Shown piece by piece: positions 1 through 6,934 of a DNA stretch of 8,682 bases. The position numbers and the translations under genes were made by a program. The notes beneath the pieces are model-generated. The model searched no databases, was not told the DNA's origin, and saw only the letters and a program-made list of their open reading frames with translations. Source of the DNA: Alcaligenaceae bacterium UBA6179 (lineage in GTDB: Bacteria; Pseudomonadota; Gammaproteobacteria; Burkholderiales; Burkholderiaceae_B); the NCBI GenBank assembly GCA_002422175.1, contig DITR01000057.1, positions 17,931-26,612 of the forward strand, read 5' to 3'. How positions within the stretch are numbered: position 1 is the first letter of the stretch; each line of letters opens with the position of its first letter.

Positions 1-468
1 GAAGAAATTTTGGTGCTTGAGGGCGAGTTCTCTGACGATCATGGCGATTACCCTGCAGGTACGTACATTCGTAACCCACCTGGTAGTGGCCATGCGCCTA
101 AATCCCTAAAGGGCTGTACGCTTTTTGTGAAGCTACGCCAGTTCCATCCAAACGATTCACGCTCACTTCGCATCGATACAAATGAAACGCCCTGGTACCC
201 TGGTATGGTGCAAGGCCTATCGGTGATGCCGTTACATGAGTTTGACGGTGTCAATACGGCTTTAGTGCGTTGGGCGCCTAATACAATTTTCAACCCGCAC
301 GTACACCCGGGTGGCGAAGAAATCTTTGTGCTGCAAGGTGTGTTTCATGACGAGCACGGCTCATACCCTGCTGGCAGCTGGATTCGTAGCCCGCGTTACA
401 GCAAGCATGCACCCTTTACTCAAGCTGAAGGCGCTATGATTTACGTTAAGACGGGGCATTTGTACTAA
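1..468 (+). CDS. ChrR-like bicupin protein (5' end outside window)
   Basis: The frame is open from base 1, so the true start lies upstream; 155 residues are visible before TAA. The protein is a tandem duplication: the first visible block (residues 1-33, EEILVLEGEF...YPAG...HAP) recurs as EEIFVLQGVF...YPAG...HAP, with 21 of 33 positions identical. The second copy keeps the complete cupin metal site: HVH, then the Glu of GGEE, then a later His in the KHAP motif. The first copy's HxH pair would lie just before the window. This matches the cupin domain of ChrR-type anti-sigma factors and stand-alone bicupins that bind Zn or another divalent metal. No N-terminal zinc anti-sigma domain can be seen, so whether this is an anti-sigma factor or a stand-alone cupin (sensor, or dioxygenase-like) is open. 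The family is secure, the role is not. Confidence 0.85.
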   Translation, partial: EEILVLEGEFSDDHGDYPAGTYIRNPPGSGHAPKSLKGCTLFVKLRQFHPNDSRSLRIDTNETPWYPGMVQGLSVMPLHEFDGVNTALVRWAPNTIFNPHVHPGGEEIFVLQGVFHDEHGSYPAGSWIRSPRYSKHAPFTQAEGAMIYVKTGHLY

Positions 469-670
469 AGGGTTTTGTTGCAAGCCTAAACGGCAGAGGC
501 TTAATGGTTTAAATGTCGTTGCGCAAATTTAAGGAATATGTTTATAGAGCCTGACCAACTAGTGAAATATCAAAGTCAAGAACATTTAAACCACATCGCT
601 TACGTTCTCTTAGAATGGTTTCACTTAGATCGAGAAGATTCATGATTGTCTAAGCGTTAGTTGAGTAGGC
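469..670. other. Intergenic spacer between converging genes, no convincing gene
   Basis: The two flanking genes converge here. A short hairpin (AAGCCT at 482-487, AGGCTT at 497-502, 9-nt loop) lies just after the cupin stop, but no T-tract follows, so it is at best a weak terminator. A 35-codon open frame (ATG at 538, TGA at 643-645, beginning MFIEPDQLVKYQ) has AAGGA only 2 nt before the ATG, too close for a good ribosome site. I do not recognise its product and do not call it a gene; it could be a relic. Confidence 0.5.
505..593. repeat. Perfect 12-bp inverted repeat with 65-bp spacer
   Basis: TGGTTTAAATGT at 505-516 is the exact reverse complement of ACATTTAAACCA at 582-593, and the match ends at both outer and inner borders. 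The arms are AT-rich and contain the self-complementary hexamer TTTAAA. The 89-bp unit could be the ends of a very small non-autonomous element, a widely spaced operator pair, or chance in AT-rich DNA. No obvious flanking target duplication was seen. Confidence 0.55.
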
Positions 671-1732
671 TTATTGAGCGAGTTGTGCACCACATAACGC
701 CACGCGCTGGGCATCAGGCTGGTCGGACATAACCGCTGAGGGCAAAGGAATATTCAGGCCACTGAGTCTCGCCCAAAGCCAAGGTAGGGCGGTTTCTAGG
801 TCAGGTCGTTGACCAACATTATTAGAAATAGTTGTGTCACGATTTAATTGCCCAACATTAAAACTAAAAAAATAATAAGGTTGTTGACCCATGCGCAAGT
901 CTGTTATCACAAGCCGATCGTTTTGCTGCGTAAGTGTGAAGAAACCGCGACTAAAGTCAGCGATGGCTTTCACGTTTGGGTTGTTGAGATTGGCTTGAAT
1001 CAGTGCACCACAGCGAGGGTAGGCGCGCCAATTTATTTTTTTATCGTCATCTAATAATGAACTGAAACCTTCGTAGTAGTTGTCCGGTGTCATGGCCACA
1101 AAGCGCCACAGTATGCTGTTGAAGGCAGTTGGTGAAACCAGTATGCGTTCAGCCTGAATATTTTCAGCTTGTAATGAGTTTTCAGCGGCATTGAACATAT
1201 AACTTTGTACTCCCACACCCCAAACTAAATAGGCTGTACTAAGGGCCAGGCCAAATTGATTCCAACGTAAACCCCGCGCAGATTTTAAAAATATGGCAGC
1301 CAATAAACCCACTAATAGGGGTAAGGTATACAGGGGGTCAATAATAAAAATACTACCAACCCCAAATGGGTGGTTTGTAAAAGGAATGAGCAGCTGTGTG
1401 CCATATACCGTCATGACATCAAGAAGTGGGTGGGTGAAGAGCACGAGCCATAACGCCAACAGCCACCTTCGCCAAATTGACATTTCACCATGAATTTTGG
1501 CCACACCCCAAGCGAACAGGGGGGCGAGTAAAGTTAAGTAAAGTAGGGCATGGCTTTCAGCTCGGTGACGCACCATATTTAGAATAGGGTCACCATAATC
1601 AATCAACACATCCGTATCGGGCAGGGTGCCCACAAGGCCACCCCAAAGGGCGGCTTTCCACACGGCAGTGCGTCGCCCCATGACGGCTACGCTAACAGCA
1701 GCCCCCAGTGAAATTTGACTTAAAGTGTCCAT
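671..1732 (-). CDS. YdjM-type inner-membrane putative metal-dependent hydrolase
   Basis: A 353-residue protein of the YdjM / 'metal-dependent hydrolase' membrane family (the LexA-regulated E. coli YdjM is the name-giver). The family's polar signatures are in order: PDTD (residues 38-41), HRAESH (56-61), HPLLD (101-105) and DPLYT (132-136). These His and Asp residues probably form a metal site at the membrane face. Hydrophobic segments fall at about 62-77, 90-100, 127-148 and 158-175. From about residue 180 the protein is mostly soluble, and this C-terminal extension makes it much longer than YdjM itself, which is about 200 residues. The substrate is unknown for the family. The ATG at 1732 fits the conserved N-terminus (MDTLSQISLGAAV), although only a weak ribosome site (CTAAG) precedes it. 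A strong terminator and an AT-rich spacer separate it from the upstream sulfite genes, so it is probably transcribed alone. I saw no clear LexA box upstream. Confidence 0.8.
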   Translation of the reverse strand: MDTLSQISLGAAVSVAVMGRRTAVWKAALWGGLVGTLPDTDVLIDYGDPILNMVRHRAESHALLYLTLLAPLFAWGVAKIHGEMSIWRRWLLALWLVLFTHPLLDVMTVYGTQLLIPFTNHPFGVGSIFIIDPLYTLPLLVGLLAAIFLKSARGLRWNQFGLALSTAYLVWGVGVQSYMFNAAENSLQAENIQAERILVSPTAFNSILWRFVAMTPDNYYEGFSSLLDDDKKINWRAYPRCGALIQANLNNPNVKAIADFSRGFFTLTQQNDRLVITDLRMGQQPYYFFSFNVGQLNRDTTISNNVGQRPDLETALPWLWARLSGLNIPLPSAVMSDQPDAQRVALCGAQLAQ

Positions 1733-1834
1733 AACTTAGGCGATGATCTGAAAATAATATATATAAACTTAGTCATAAAAAACGGGTATTCGTTCACTTT
1801 GCCTAAACGCATATTAAAAATGCTCAGAATAGCG

Positions 1835-1864
1835 TTGCTATTGCTATTGCTATTGCTATAGCAA
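1835..1864. repeat. Hexanucleotide tandem repeat (TTGCTA)4 ending in a palindrome
   Basis: Four perfect copies of TTGCTA occupy 1835-1858 and are followed at 1859-1864 by TAGCAA, the reverse complement of the unit, so the last copy forms the 12-bp palindrome TTGCTATAGCAA (1853-1864). The tract lies about 100 bp upstream of the YdjM-type gene and just beyond the terminator of the sulfite genes, outside any coding frame. Such tracts can change copy number by slippage. An effect on the downstream promoter is possible but not shown. Confidence 0.85.
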
Positions 1865-1889
1865 TTCAAGTCAGTCTGAGGGTGTGTAA

Positions 1890-1920
1890 AAAAAACACCG
1901 TATCTTGTACGGTGTTTTTT
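1890..1920 (-). terminator. Intrinsic terminator of the sulfite dehydrogenase genes
   Basis: Perfect 13-bp stem (AAAAAACACCGTA at 1890-1902, TACGGTGTTTTTT at 1908-1920) with the 5-nt loop TCTTG. Read on the minus strand, the A-tract on the plus strand becomes the U-tract after the hairpin. It begins 14 bp past the stop of the cytochrome c gene, which is the right place to end transcription of that set. The symmetrical A and T tracts would let it act in both directions. Confidence 0.92.
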
Positions 1921-1933
1921 AAGTAGAAGTAAA

Positions 1934-2293
1934 CTATTGACGACTTGCTTTCGCTACATATTCTGACAGTATTTGTAACTGTTCTGGCGTTAAATTAGCG
2001 TAAGCGGGCATGATACCAATACCGTTTTTCACGGCATTCATGACGCGAGCGGTATCAGGTTGTAGTACATTCATAGAAGGGCCCACTTCGCCAACTGCCC
2101 CAGCTGCTTTTAATGTATGGCAAACCGCACAGGCCGGTACAGCACCCTTTAAAAATAACTCTTTGCCAATATCATCGTTTGAAACAGCCGTCGAAGCGAA
2201 TGTAACGATAGCTAAAAAAACGAGCGAGTTCATGATTACATGAACCCGCAAAAGCGCACTTCTTTGTACTTGATTCATAAAGCTGTTTTTCAT
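1934..2293 (-). CDS. sorB: SorB-like periplasmic monohaem cytochrome c
   Basis: A 119-residue class I cytochrome c, taken as the electron-accepting subunit of the sulfite dehydrogenase encoded just upstream. It has a hydrophobic export signal (about 21-36, cleavage probably near STAVS/N), one haem c site CAVCH (Cys55, Cys58, His59), and a C-terminal IMPAYANLT segment whose Met95 is the likely sixth haem ligand. In known SorAB enzymes, electrons pass from the molybdenum centre to this haem and then to soluble cytochrome c or an oxidase. The frame stays open back to 2353 inside sorA, but the ATG at 2291-2293 is preferred: it lies 19 bp after the sorA stop and leaves a sensible signal peptide. 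A second in-frame ATG five codons later is also possible. The ribosome site is weak. The subunit role is inferred from the adjacency; the cytochrome assignment is clear. Confidence 0.85.
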   Translation of the reverse strand: MKNSFMNQVQRSALLRVHVIMNSLVFLAIVTFASTAVSNDDIGKELFLKGAVPACAVCHTLKAAGAVGEVGPSMNVLQPDTARVMNAVKNGIGIMPAYANLTPEQLQILSEYVAKASRQ

Positions 2294-2312
2294 ATTTGCT
2301 GCTGCTCTATAC

Positions 2313-3518
2313 TTAAACGACGTTAATTTGAACTTTGTGAGCAACCCAGCCACTATTTAGAAAACCACCATTGTTAATGGTTGTCTCAGCAAGTTGTTTT
2401 TTGCCTTCAAGTGTTGTGACACGGCAAGCAACGTCATATGTACCAGGCTTCAAATTTGTTGCAAAAACAAATTGGCGCCAGGCAAATTTGCCTAAGTCTG
2501 GCCCCGTTAAGCGGGCTTTCTGCCAATTTTTGCCACCGTCAAGAGAGACGTCAACACGTGCAACATCTTCAACACCGCCCATGGCAACGCCAGTAATTTG
2601 AACCATGCCTGCGTTCACAGGGCCGTTGTCAGGTGAGGGTGAGACGACCCATGATTTAGCATCCATTGTCCAGACAGCAGGGAAACTTGGCCCACCTTTT
2701 TGACCTAATGGGGTTATGCGGTAACCTGTTTGTTGAATCGCTGCTTGGGTTTGCTCGGTTGTGAAAGCTAAACGTTTAATATATTTAATGTTGTTAACAC
2801 CGCTATAGCCGGGTGTAATTAACCGAAGAGGACCGCCGTGAGCCAACGGTAGAGGCTCACCGTTCATTTCCCATGCCAAAATCGCGTCTTGCATAGCAAC
2901 GAGTGGAACAGACCGTTCAACAATTACCGAATTAGGATCTATTCCTGCTGGAAGTGTTTCGCCACCGGTACCTGTCATGTAAACCATGCCAGCAGACACG
3001 CCACCTAATGCCTTAACCAGATCACGAACAGGTATACCTGCCCACATGACACAGCCTGCGGCGCCTGTTTGCCATTGCGTGCCACTTAATTTGCTAGCAA
3101 ACAGACCACGGCCATTGCCAGAGCACTGAAGTACTGTTGCAATCACTTCAAAACCCATTGATTTTAAATCGCTGAGCGTAAAAGTTTGTGGTTTACCAAC
3201 CCCCTCAACACTAACCTTCCAAGCATCGACGTTGCCAATTTGTGCGGCTGTTGGTGCGGGTAGGTTGTTACGTATAAAAAGTCGATCGCTTGGGGTAATA
3301 ACGCTCGTACCGATTGCTGAACGTTTGGTTTCAATCGTTGTTGGGGTATGAATGATCATACTGTCAGCAACTTTCCAGTTGACGTACTCGGGGATAGCTT
3401 TTGGAGCGGCTGCTGCTTGCTGCGCTGAAGCCAATGTTGGTTTTAAGGTGGCAGCAGCAATAAGACCTGCAGTTGCGCCGAGCAAATGTCGGCGAGAAAT
3501 TTGAATGGGAGTTGTCAT
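2313..3518 (-). CDS. sorA: SorA-like periplasmic molybdenum sulfite dehydrogenase
   Basis: A 401-residue member of the sulfite oxidase family that should convert sulfite to sulfate using molybdopterin cofactor. A twin-arginine signal (SRRHLLGA, Arg9-Arg10, cleavage near ASA/Q) means it is folded with its cofactor before export. The molybdenum ligand is Cys132 in VLQCSGNGR, with Arg137 five residues on; Arg83 in LFIRNN lies 49 residues before the Cys. These intervals match my recollection of Arg55, Cys104 and Arg109 in Starkeya SorA. Tyr238 in PGYSGVNN fits the active-site Tyr, and the C-terminal part (from about 265) is the immunoglobulin-like dimerisation domain. There is no haem-binding domain, consistent with a separate cytochrome gene just downstream. 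The position usually held by His (RNH in relatives) is Asn85 here. The ATG at 3518 has GAGAGG 5 nt upstream. SoxC is the main alternative, but no SoxD or other sox genes are present. Confidence 0.88.
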   Translation of the reverse strand: MTTPIQISRRHLLGATAGLIAAATLKPTLASAQQAAAAPKAIPEYVNWKVADSMIIHTPTTIETKRSAIGTSVITPSDRLFIRNNLPAPTAAQIGNVDAWKVSVEGVGKPQTFTLSDLKSMGFEVIATVLQCSGNGRGLFASKLSGTQWQTGAAGCVMWAGIPVRDLVKALGGVSAGMVYMTGTGGETLPAGIDPNSVIVERSVPLVAMQDAILAWEMNGEPLPLAHGGPLRLITPGYSGVNNIKYIKRLAFTTEQTQAAIQQTGYRITPLGQKGGPSFPAVWTMDAKSWVVSPSPDNGPVNAGMVQITGVAMGGVEDVARVDVSLDGGKNWQKARLTGPDLGKFAWRQFVFATNLKPGTYDVACRVTTLEGKKQLAETTINNGGFLNSGWVAHKVQINVV

Positions 3519-3612
3519 AATTGCCTCTCAATGTATAAGCGTTATAAAGTTTTTTTCTGATAGTAAACTATAAAATAGCCAAAGCAGGTAAAAAACCATG
3601 CAATCTTGGCGA
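3519..3612 (-). promoter_or_regulatory. Leader of sorA with a small palindrome
   Basis: A 94-bp AT-rich gap separates the permease stop from sorA. It holds the sorA ribosome site (GAGAGG on the minus strand, 3524-3529) and the palindrome ATAGT-AA-ACTAT (3560-3571). The gap is long for tightly coupled genes, so sorA may have its own promoter or operator here. I could not place convincing -35 and -10 boxes. Confidence 0.35.
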
Positions 3613-4443
3613 TTATCTAAAAATAATATCTCGACCTAATATTAATAGAACGCTGGCTACAAAACCGATGAATAACAGAACAACATAAAGACCAAAAAAG
3701 GTTTTTTCAGAGGCTTTCTTATAGAAGTTGTTGCCAAGCCAACTACCCAAAAAGGTTAAGGGTAGCAAAAGAATGGCCGCTGTGGCATTTCCGATATGAA
3801 GAAAGCCCAGCAATATTAACGGTATCAGTTTAACGAGGTTTTGAACCAATAAGACCATTAATTGCGCCCCAACAAAACGTTCTTTTGTTATACCAAAACA
3901 AAGAAAAAAAACGGTCATCAAAGGGGTGCCTGAATTAACGACTGTTTGGCTCATGCCGAGCAATGTGCCGAGCCCAAAAAGTTGTTTGTTTGAGGGCGTA
4001 CCTTTGACATGAACTGCATTCGCAATGCGTTTACGAAACGAGATTACAACAATGTATACCAGAGACATCACTGACACGAGCATTTCGATTCGATAGTGCA
4101 CAACTGATAATTCACCGCTTGAAACCAATCGCCACAAAATTAAACCGCCAATCAATGTGCCTAAAACGGCTGCAGGTACCATGGGTTTAGTTAGTGAGGC
4201 AATTTCATCATGACGATGTTGATAAACACCTGTAAATGACGAGGGCAGCATCAGTACGGCCGTTACAGCTAAGCCGTCAGCCCCACCAAGTGCCAATACT
4301 AAGAGGGGTGACACCACAAACCCGCTGGCACCGATTCCGCTACGTGCAAAACCCATTATAAAAGCACCAAAAATAGCGAGTGCGATTGCTAGCCATGGTG
4401 AGGGTTGATCAAAAAAAGCACTAAGTAGAGTGGATTCAGTCAT
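3613..4443 (-). CDS. TauE/SafE family sulfite/sulfonate permease
   Basis: A 276-residue, almost wholly hydrophobic inner-membrane protein with the two-fold internal symmetry of TauE/SafE transporters. The first half carries GFARSGIGASGFVVSPLL (residues 31-48) and the second the related GMSQTVVNSGTPLMTVFFL stretch near 160-180; about eight membrane segments are likely. Family members are linked to movement of sulfite, sulfoacetate and other sulfur anions, but few have been assayed. Its place directly upstream of sorA and sorB on the same strand supports a role in bringing sulfite out of the cytoplasm to the periplasmic dehydrogenase, or in handling a related anion. Direction and substrate cannot be read from sequence. 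The ATG at 4443 has no good ribosome site, so it may be weakly translated or leaderless. Confidence 0.85.
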   Translation of the reverse strand: MTESTLLSAFFDQPSPWLAIALAIFGAFIMGFARSGIGASGFVVSPLLVLALGGADGLAVTAVLMLPSSFTGVYQHRHDEIASLTKPMVPAAVLGTLIGGLILWRLVSSGELSVVHYRIEMLVSVMSLVYIVVISFRKRIANAVHVKGTPSNKQLFGLGTLLGMSQTVVNSGTPLMTVFFLCFGITKERFVGAQLMVLLVQNLVKLIPLILLGFLHIGNATAAILLLPLTFLGSWLGNNFYKKASEKTFFGLYVVLLFIGFVASVLLILGRDIIFR

Positions 4444-4685
4444 AAAGTGTATTAAAACTCAAAGCAGTAAACTTGAAGTGCGATGGTGTTATCTTTCTTT
4501 GCTGAAAAGGCTGTAACCTTTTTCTGGATCAATTGCGTAATGTTGATGTCACATTCATTCAATCTTAGCTCTTTTTTAATACCGTAGCTTCTTGAGCGTT
4601 GATCGGAAGGGCTAATTCTCAGCGCGAACCGGTATCAAGGTCCCACCGTTGGTCAAGGTATCGTAAAGGAGCATTGAAAAGAATA
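4444..4685. promoter_or_regulatory. Divergent intergenic region
   Basis: This stretch separates the minus-strand sulfite genes from the plus-strand VTT-flavoprotein gene and must hold the promoters of both. AAAGGAG at 4665-4671 is the likely ribosome site of the flavoprotein gene, 14 nt before its ATG, a longer gap than usual. A 6-bp inverted repeat (AAAAGG at 4505-4510, CCTTTT at 4517-4522) lies near the middle and could be an operator half-site pair. TCAAGGT occurs twice near 4635-4660. I found no -10/-35 pair good enough to place a promoter on either strand. Confidence 0.4.
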
Positions 4686-6872
4686 ATGAATAAAAAAATA
4701 TTCACGCGAGTGTTGATTTTGCTTTTAGTGTTCGTGCTGGTGGTCTTATTTTTTGTATTTGATCTGCATCAGAAGGTGACGCTTGAAGGGTTAAAATCAG
4801 GGCTGGGGCAGCTGCATGCTTGGCGAGATGCCGCGCCACTTGAGTTAGCGTTAGGCTATTTTATATTGTATGTATTGGTGACTGCTTTATCGTTACCAGG
4901 TGCCTTGGTGCTGACGTTGGCAGGTGGTGCAGTATTCGGTATTGTTGAAGGTTTTTTGCTGGTTTCGTTTGCCTCGACTTTGGGTGCAACCTTGGCTTTT
5001 TTAGCGGCTCGATATGTGTTACGTGATTGGGTGCAGCTGCGCTTTGGTGAAAAATTAAAACCGATCAATGATGGCATTCAGAGAGAAGGTGCGTTTTATC
5101 TATTTACCTTGCGTTTGGTACCGGTATTTCCATTTTTTCTCATCAATCTATTGATGGGGTTGACCACGATGCGCACGCTTACCTATTACTGGGTGAGTCA
5201 GGTAGGTATGTTGGCTGGCACGATGATCTATGTGAATGCGGGAACACAGCTGGCAGCGATTGATTCGCTAAAGGGCATTGTGTCGCCGGCCATTATCTTG
5301 TCTTTGGCTGCGCTTGGCTTGTTCCCCCTGATTAGTAAAAAAATACTTGATACTTTTAAAAAAAATAAGATTTACGCTAAGTGGAATCACCTAAAACCAG
5401 CCAAATTTGATCGTAACGTTGTGGTGATCGGTGCCGGCGCTGCCGGTCTTGTTACATCCTATATTGCGGCGGCTGTGAAAGCCAAAGTAACATTGGTTGA
5501 GGCGCATAAGTTGGGAGGCGATTGCCTGAACTATGGGTGTGTGCCAAGCAAGGCATTAATTAGAAGTGCCAAACTTGCTCAGCAGATTCGTCATGCAGAT
5601 CACTATGGTCTCAAAGCCTCTCAACCCGAATTCAGTTTTCGTGAGGTGATGGCAAGAATCTATGACGTAATTAGAAAAATTGAACCGCATGACAGCATAG
5701 AGCGTTATACCAAGCTCGGAGTAGAGGTTTTGCAAGGTTATGGTCGTGTCGTCGATCCGTGGACAGTTGAAATCAAAAATGAGTTTGGTGTGACGCAACG
5801 TTTGACAACGCGCAGTATTGTCATTGCCACGGGCGCCAGACCATTTGTGCCGCCCTTACCCGGTCTAGAAGAGGTGGGGTATGTGACAAGCGATACACTT
5901 TGGGAAAAGTTTTCTGTAATGAATGCACCCCCACGTAGACTGGTTGTACTTGGAGGCGGTCCAATCGGTTGCGAATTGACGCAGTCTTTTGCCAGACTGG
6001 GGTCTGAGGTCACTCAAATAGAGATGACCGAGAGATTATTGAACCGCGAAGATGATGAGGTGTCGAGCATCTTGATAGACGCGTTGCGTCGTGATGGTGT
6101 TACGGTCTTGGTTGGGCACAAGGCAATGCGTTGTGAAACAAGACAAGTCGATGGTGTGACAGTCAAGAGCATCATAGTCGAGCACGATGGGGTTGAGCGT
6201 CACATTGAGTTTGATGAGTTGTTGTGCGCGGTGGGCCGGGTGGCGCGACTTCAGGGTTATGGTCTTGAAGAGCTCGGTATTCCGACCCAGCGAACGGTGG
6301 TGACTAACGAATACCTTGAGACGCTCTGTCCCAATATCTATGCAGCAGGTGATGTAGCCGGCCCCTATCAGTTTACGCATACTGCCGCGCATCAAGCGTG
6401 GTATGCGTCGGTCAATGCACTGTTTGGTCAATTTAAACGCTTTAAAGTCGATTATTCAGTGATTCCCGCGGCCACCTTTACTTCGCCTGAAATCGCTCGT
6501 GTGGGGCTTAATGAGTTAGAGGCCACGCAGAAAGGTATTGCTTTTGAGATCTCGCGCTACGGAATTGAAGATCTAGATCGTGCCATTGCAGATGGAACCG
6601 ATAATGGCTTTATTAAAGTTTTGACGGTGCCAGGTCAAGACAAAATTTTAGGTGTAACAATTGTGGGCGAAAACGCGGGCGATTTGTTGGCAGAATTTGT
6701 CCTGGCGATGAAGTACGGTTTGGGTTTAAACAAAATACTCGGTACGATTCATACCTACCCAACCTTATCTGAGGCCAATAAATATGTCGCTGGTGAATGG
6801 CGACGCGCGCATACAAATCCTAAAGTCCTAAAATGGTTGGCGCGCTATCACGCTTGGCGTCGAGGTGAGTGA
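4686..6872 (+). CDS. VTT membrane domain fused to Lpd/MerA-like flavin disulfide reductase
   Basis: A 728-residue two-part protein. Residues 1-220 are a membrane module: an N-terminal helix (5-26), then a VTT (DedA/TVP38/TMEM64) domain with LPGALVLTLAGGAVFG (70-85) and LRLVPVFPFFLINLLMG (142-158). A basic linker (218-235) leads to a complete pyridine nucleotide-disulfide oxidoreductase: FAD motif GAGAAG (249-254) with Glu272, redox-active CLNYGC (Cys280 and Cys285), a second nucleotide motif GGGPIG (423-428) ending in Glu446, which suggests NADH rather than NADPH, the FAD-contact motif YAAGD (552-556), and a dimerisation domain to the end. At the usual HxHPT site it reads HTYPT (His689, Tyr691), so the catalytic His of dihydrolipoamide dehydrogenase is Tyr; Glu696 is kept. 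It has no HMA domain and no C-terminal cysteine pair, so it is not a typical mercuric reductase. The substrate is unknown, possibly a membrane-linked thiol, disulfide or quinone. The frame opens 29 codons earlier at a TTG; the ATG is preferred because AAAGGAG precedes it and MNKK leads into the first helix. Confidence 0.88.
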   Translation: MNKKIFTRVLILLLVFVLVVLFFVFDLHQKVTLEGLKSGLGQLHAWRDAAPLELALGYFILYVLVTALSLPGALVLTLAGGAVFGIVEGFLLVSFASTLGATLAFLAARYVLRDWVQLRFGEKLKPINDGIQREGAFYLFTLRLVPVFPFFLINLLMGLTTMRTLTYYWVSQVGMLAGTMIYVNAGTQLAAIDSLKGIVSPAIILSLAALGLFPLISKKILDTFKKNKIYAKWNHLKPAKFDRNVVVIGAGAAGLVTSYIAAAVKAKVTLVEAHKLGGDCLNYGCVPSKALIRSAKLAQQIRHADHYGLKASQPEFSFREVMARIYDVIRKIEPHDSIERYTKLGVEVLQGYGRVVDPWTVEIKNEFGVTQRLTTRSIVIATGARPFVPPLPGLEEVGYVTSDTLWEKFSVMNAPPRRLVVLGGGPIGCELTQSFARLGSEVTQIEMTERLLNREDDEVSSILIDALRRDGVTVLVGHKAMRCETRQVDGVTVKSIIVEHDGVERHIEFDELLCAVGRVARLQGYGLEELGIPTQRTVVTNEYLETLCPNIYAAGDVAGPYQFTHTAAHQAWYASVNALFGQFKRFKVDYSVIPAATFTSPEIARVGLNELEATQKGIAFEISRYGIEDLDRAIADGTDNGFIKVLTVPGQDKILGVTIVGENAGDLLAEFVLAMKYGLGLNKILGTIHTYPTLSEANKYVAGEWRRAHTNPKVLKWLARYHAWRRGE

Positions 6873-6934
6873 TATATAAATTTGGGTTGTCGTGCCTGTG
6901 CTCAATCTTCTCAATATAAAGGTGGAGAGAAAAA

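Noticed and set aside
848..1054. Plus-strand open frame inside the YdjM-type gene
   Set aside because: It is antisense to a gene with clear family motifs, and its product has no recognisable feature.
1835..1864. CRISPR-like array
   Set aside because: The units are contiguous hexamers without spacers, and no cas genes are present.
2294..2353. Longer start for the cytochrome c gene, overlapping the end of sorA
   Set aside because: The extension reuses sorA codons in another frame and would bury the signal peptide behind about 40 residues. The ATG at 2293 follows the sorA stop by 19 bp.
2313..3518. SoxC of a thiosulfate-oxidising Sox complex
   Set aside because: No soxD, soxXA, soxYZ or soxB is present, and the single short cytochrome plus the CSGNGR motif fit a SorAB-type pair better.
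4505..4522. AAAAGG/CCTTTT inverted repeat as a terminator
   Set aside because: The stem has only two GC pairs, and the site lies upstream of both divergent genes, where a terminator has no clear role.
4599..4685. Longer start (TTG at 4599) for the VTT-flavoprotein gene
   Set aside because: The added 29 residues are polar and basic, unlike a family N-terminus, and the ribosome site AAAGGAG lies inside this extension, pointing to the ATG at 4686.
5556..6431. Several minus-strand open frames inside the flavoprotein gene
   Set aside because: They lie opposite conserved FAD/NAD motifs, lack ribosome sites and have unfamiliar compositions; they are shadows.
4686..6872. Mercuric reductase (merA)
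   Set aside because: The CxxxxC pair fits, but there is no HMA domain, no C-terminal cysteine pair and no mer genes nearby.
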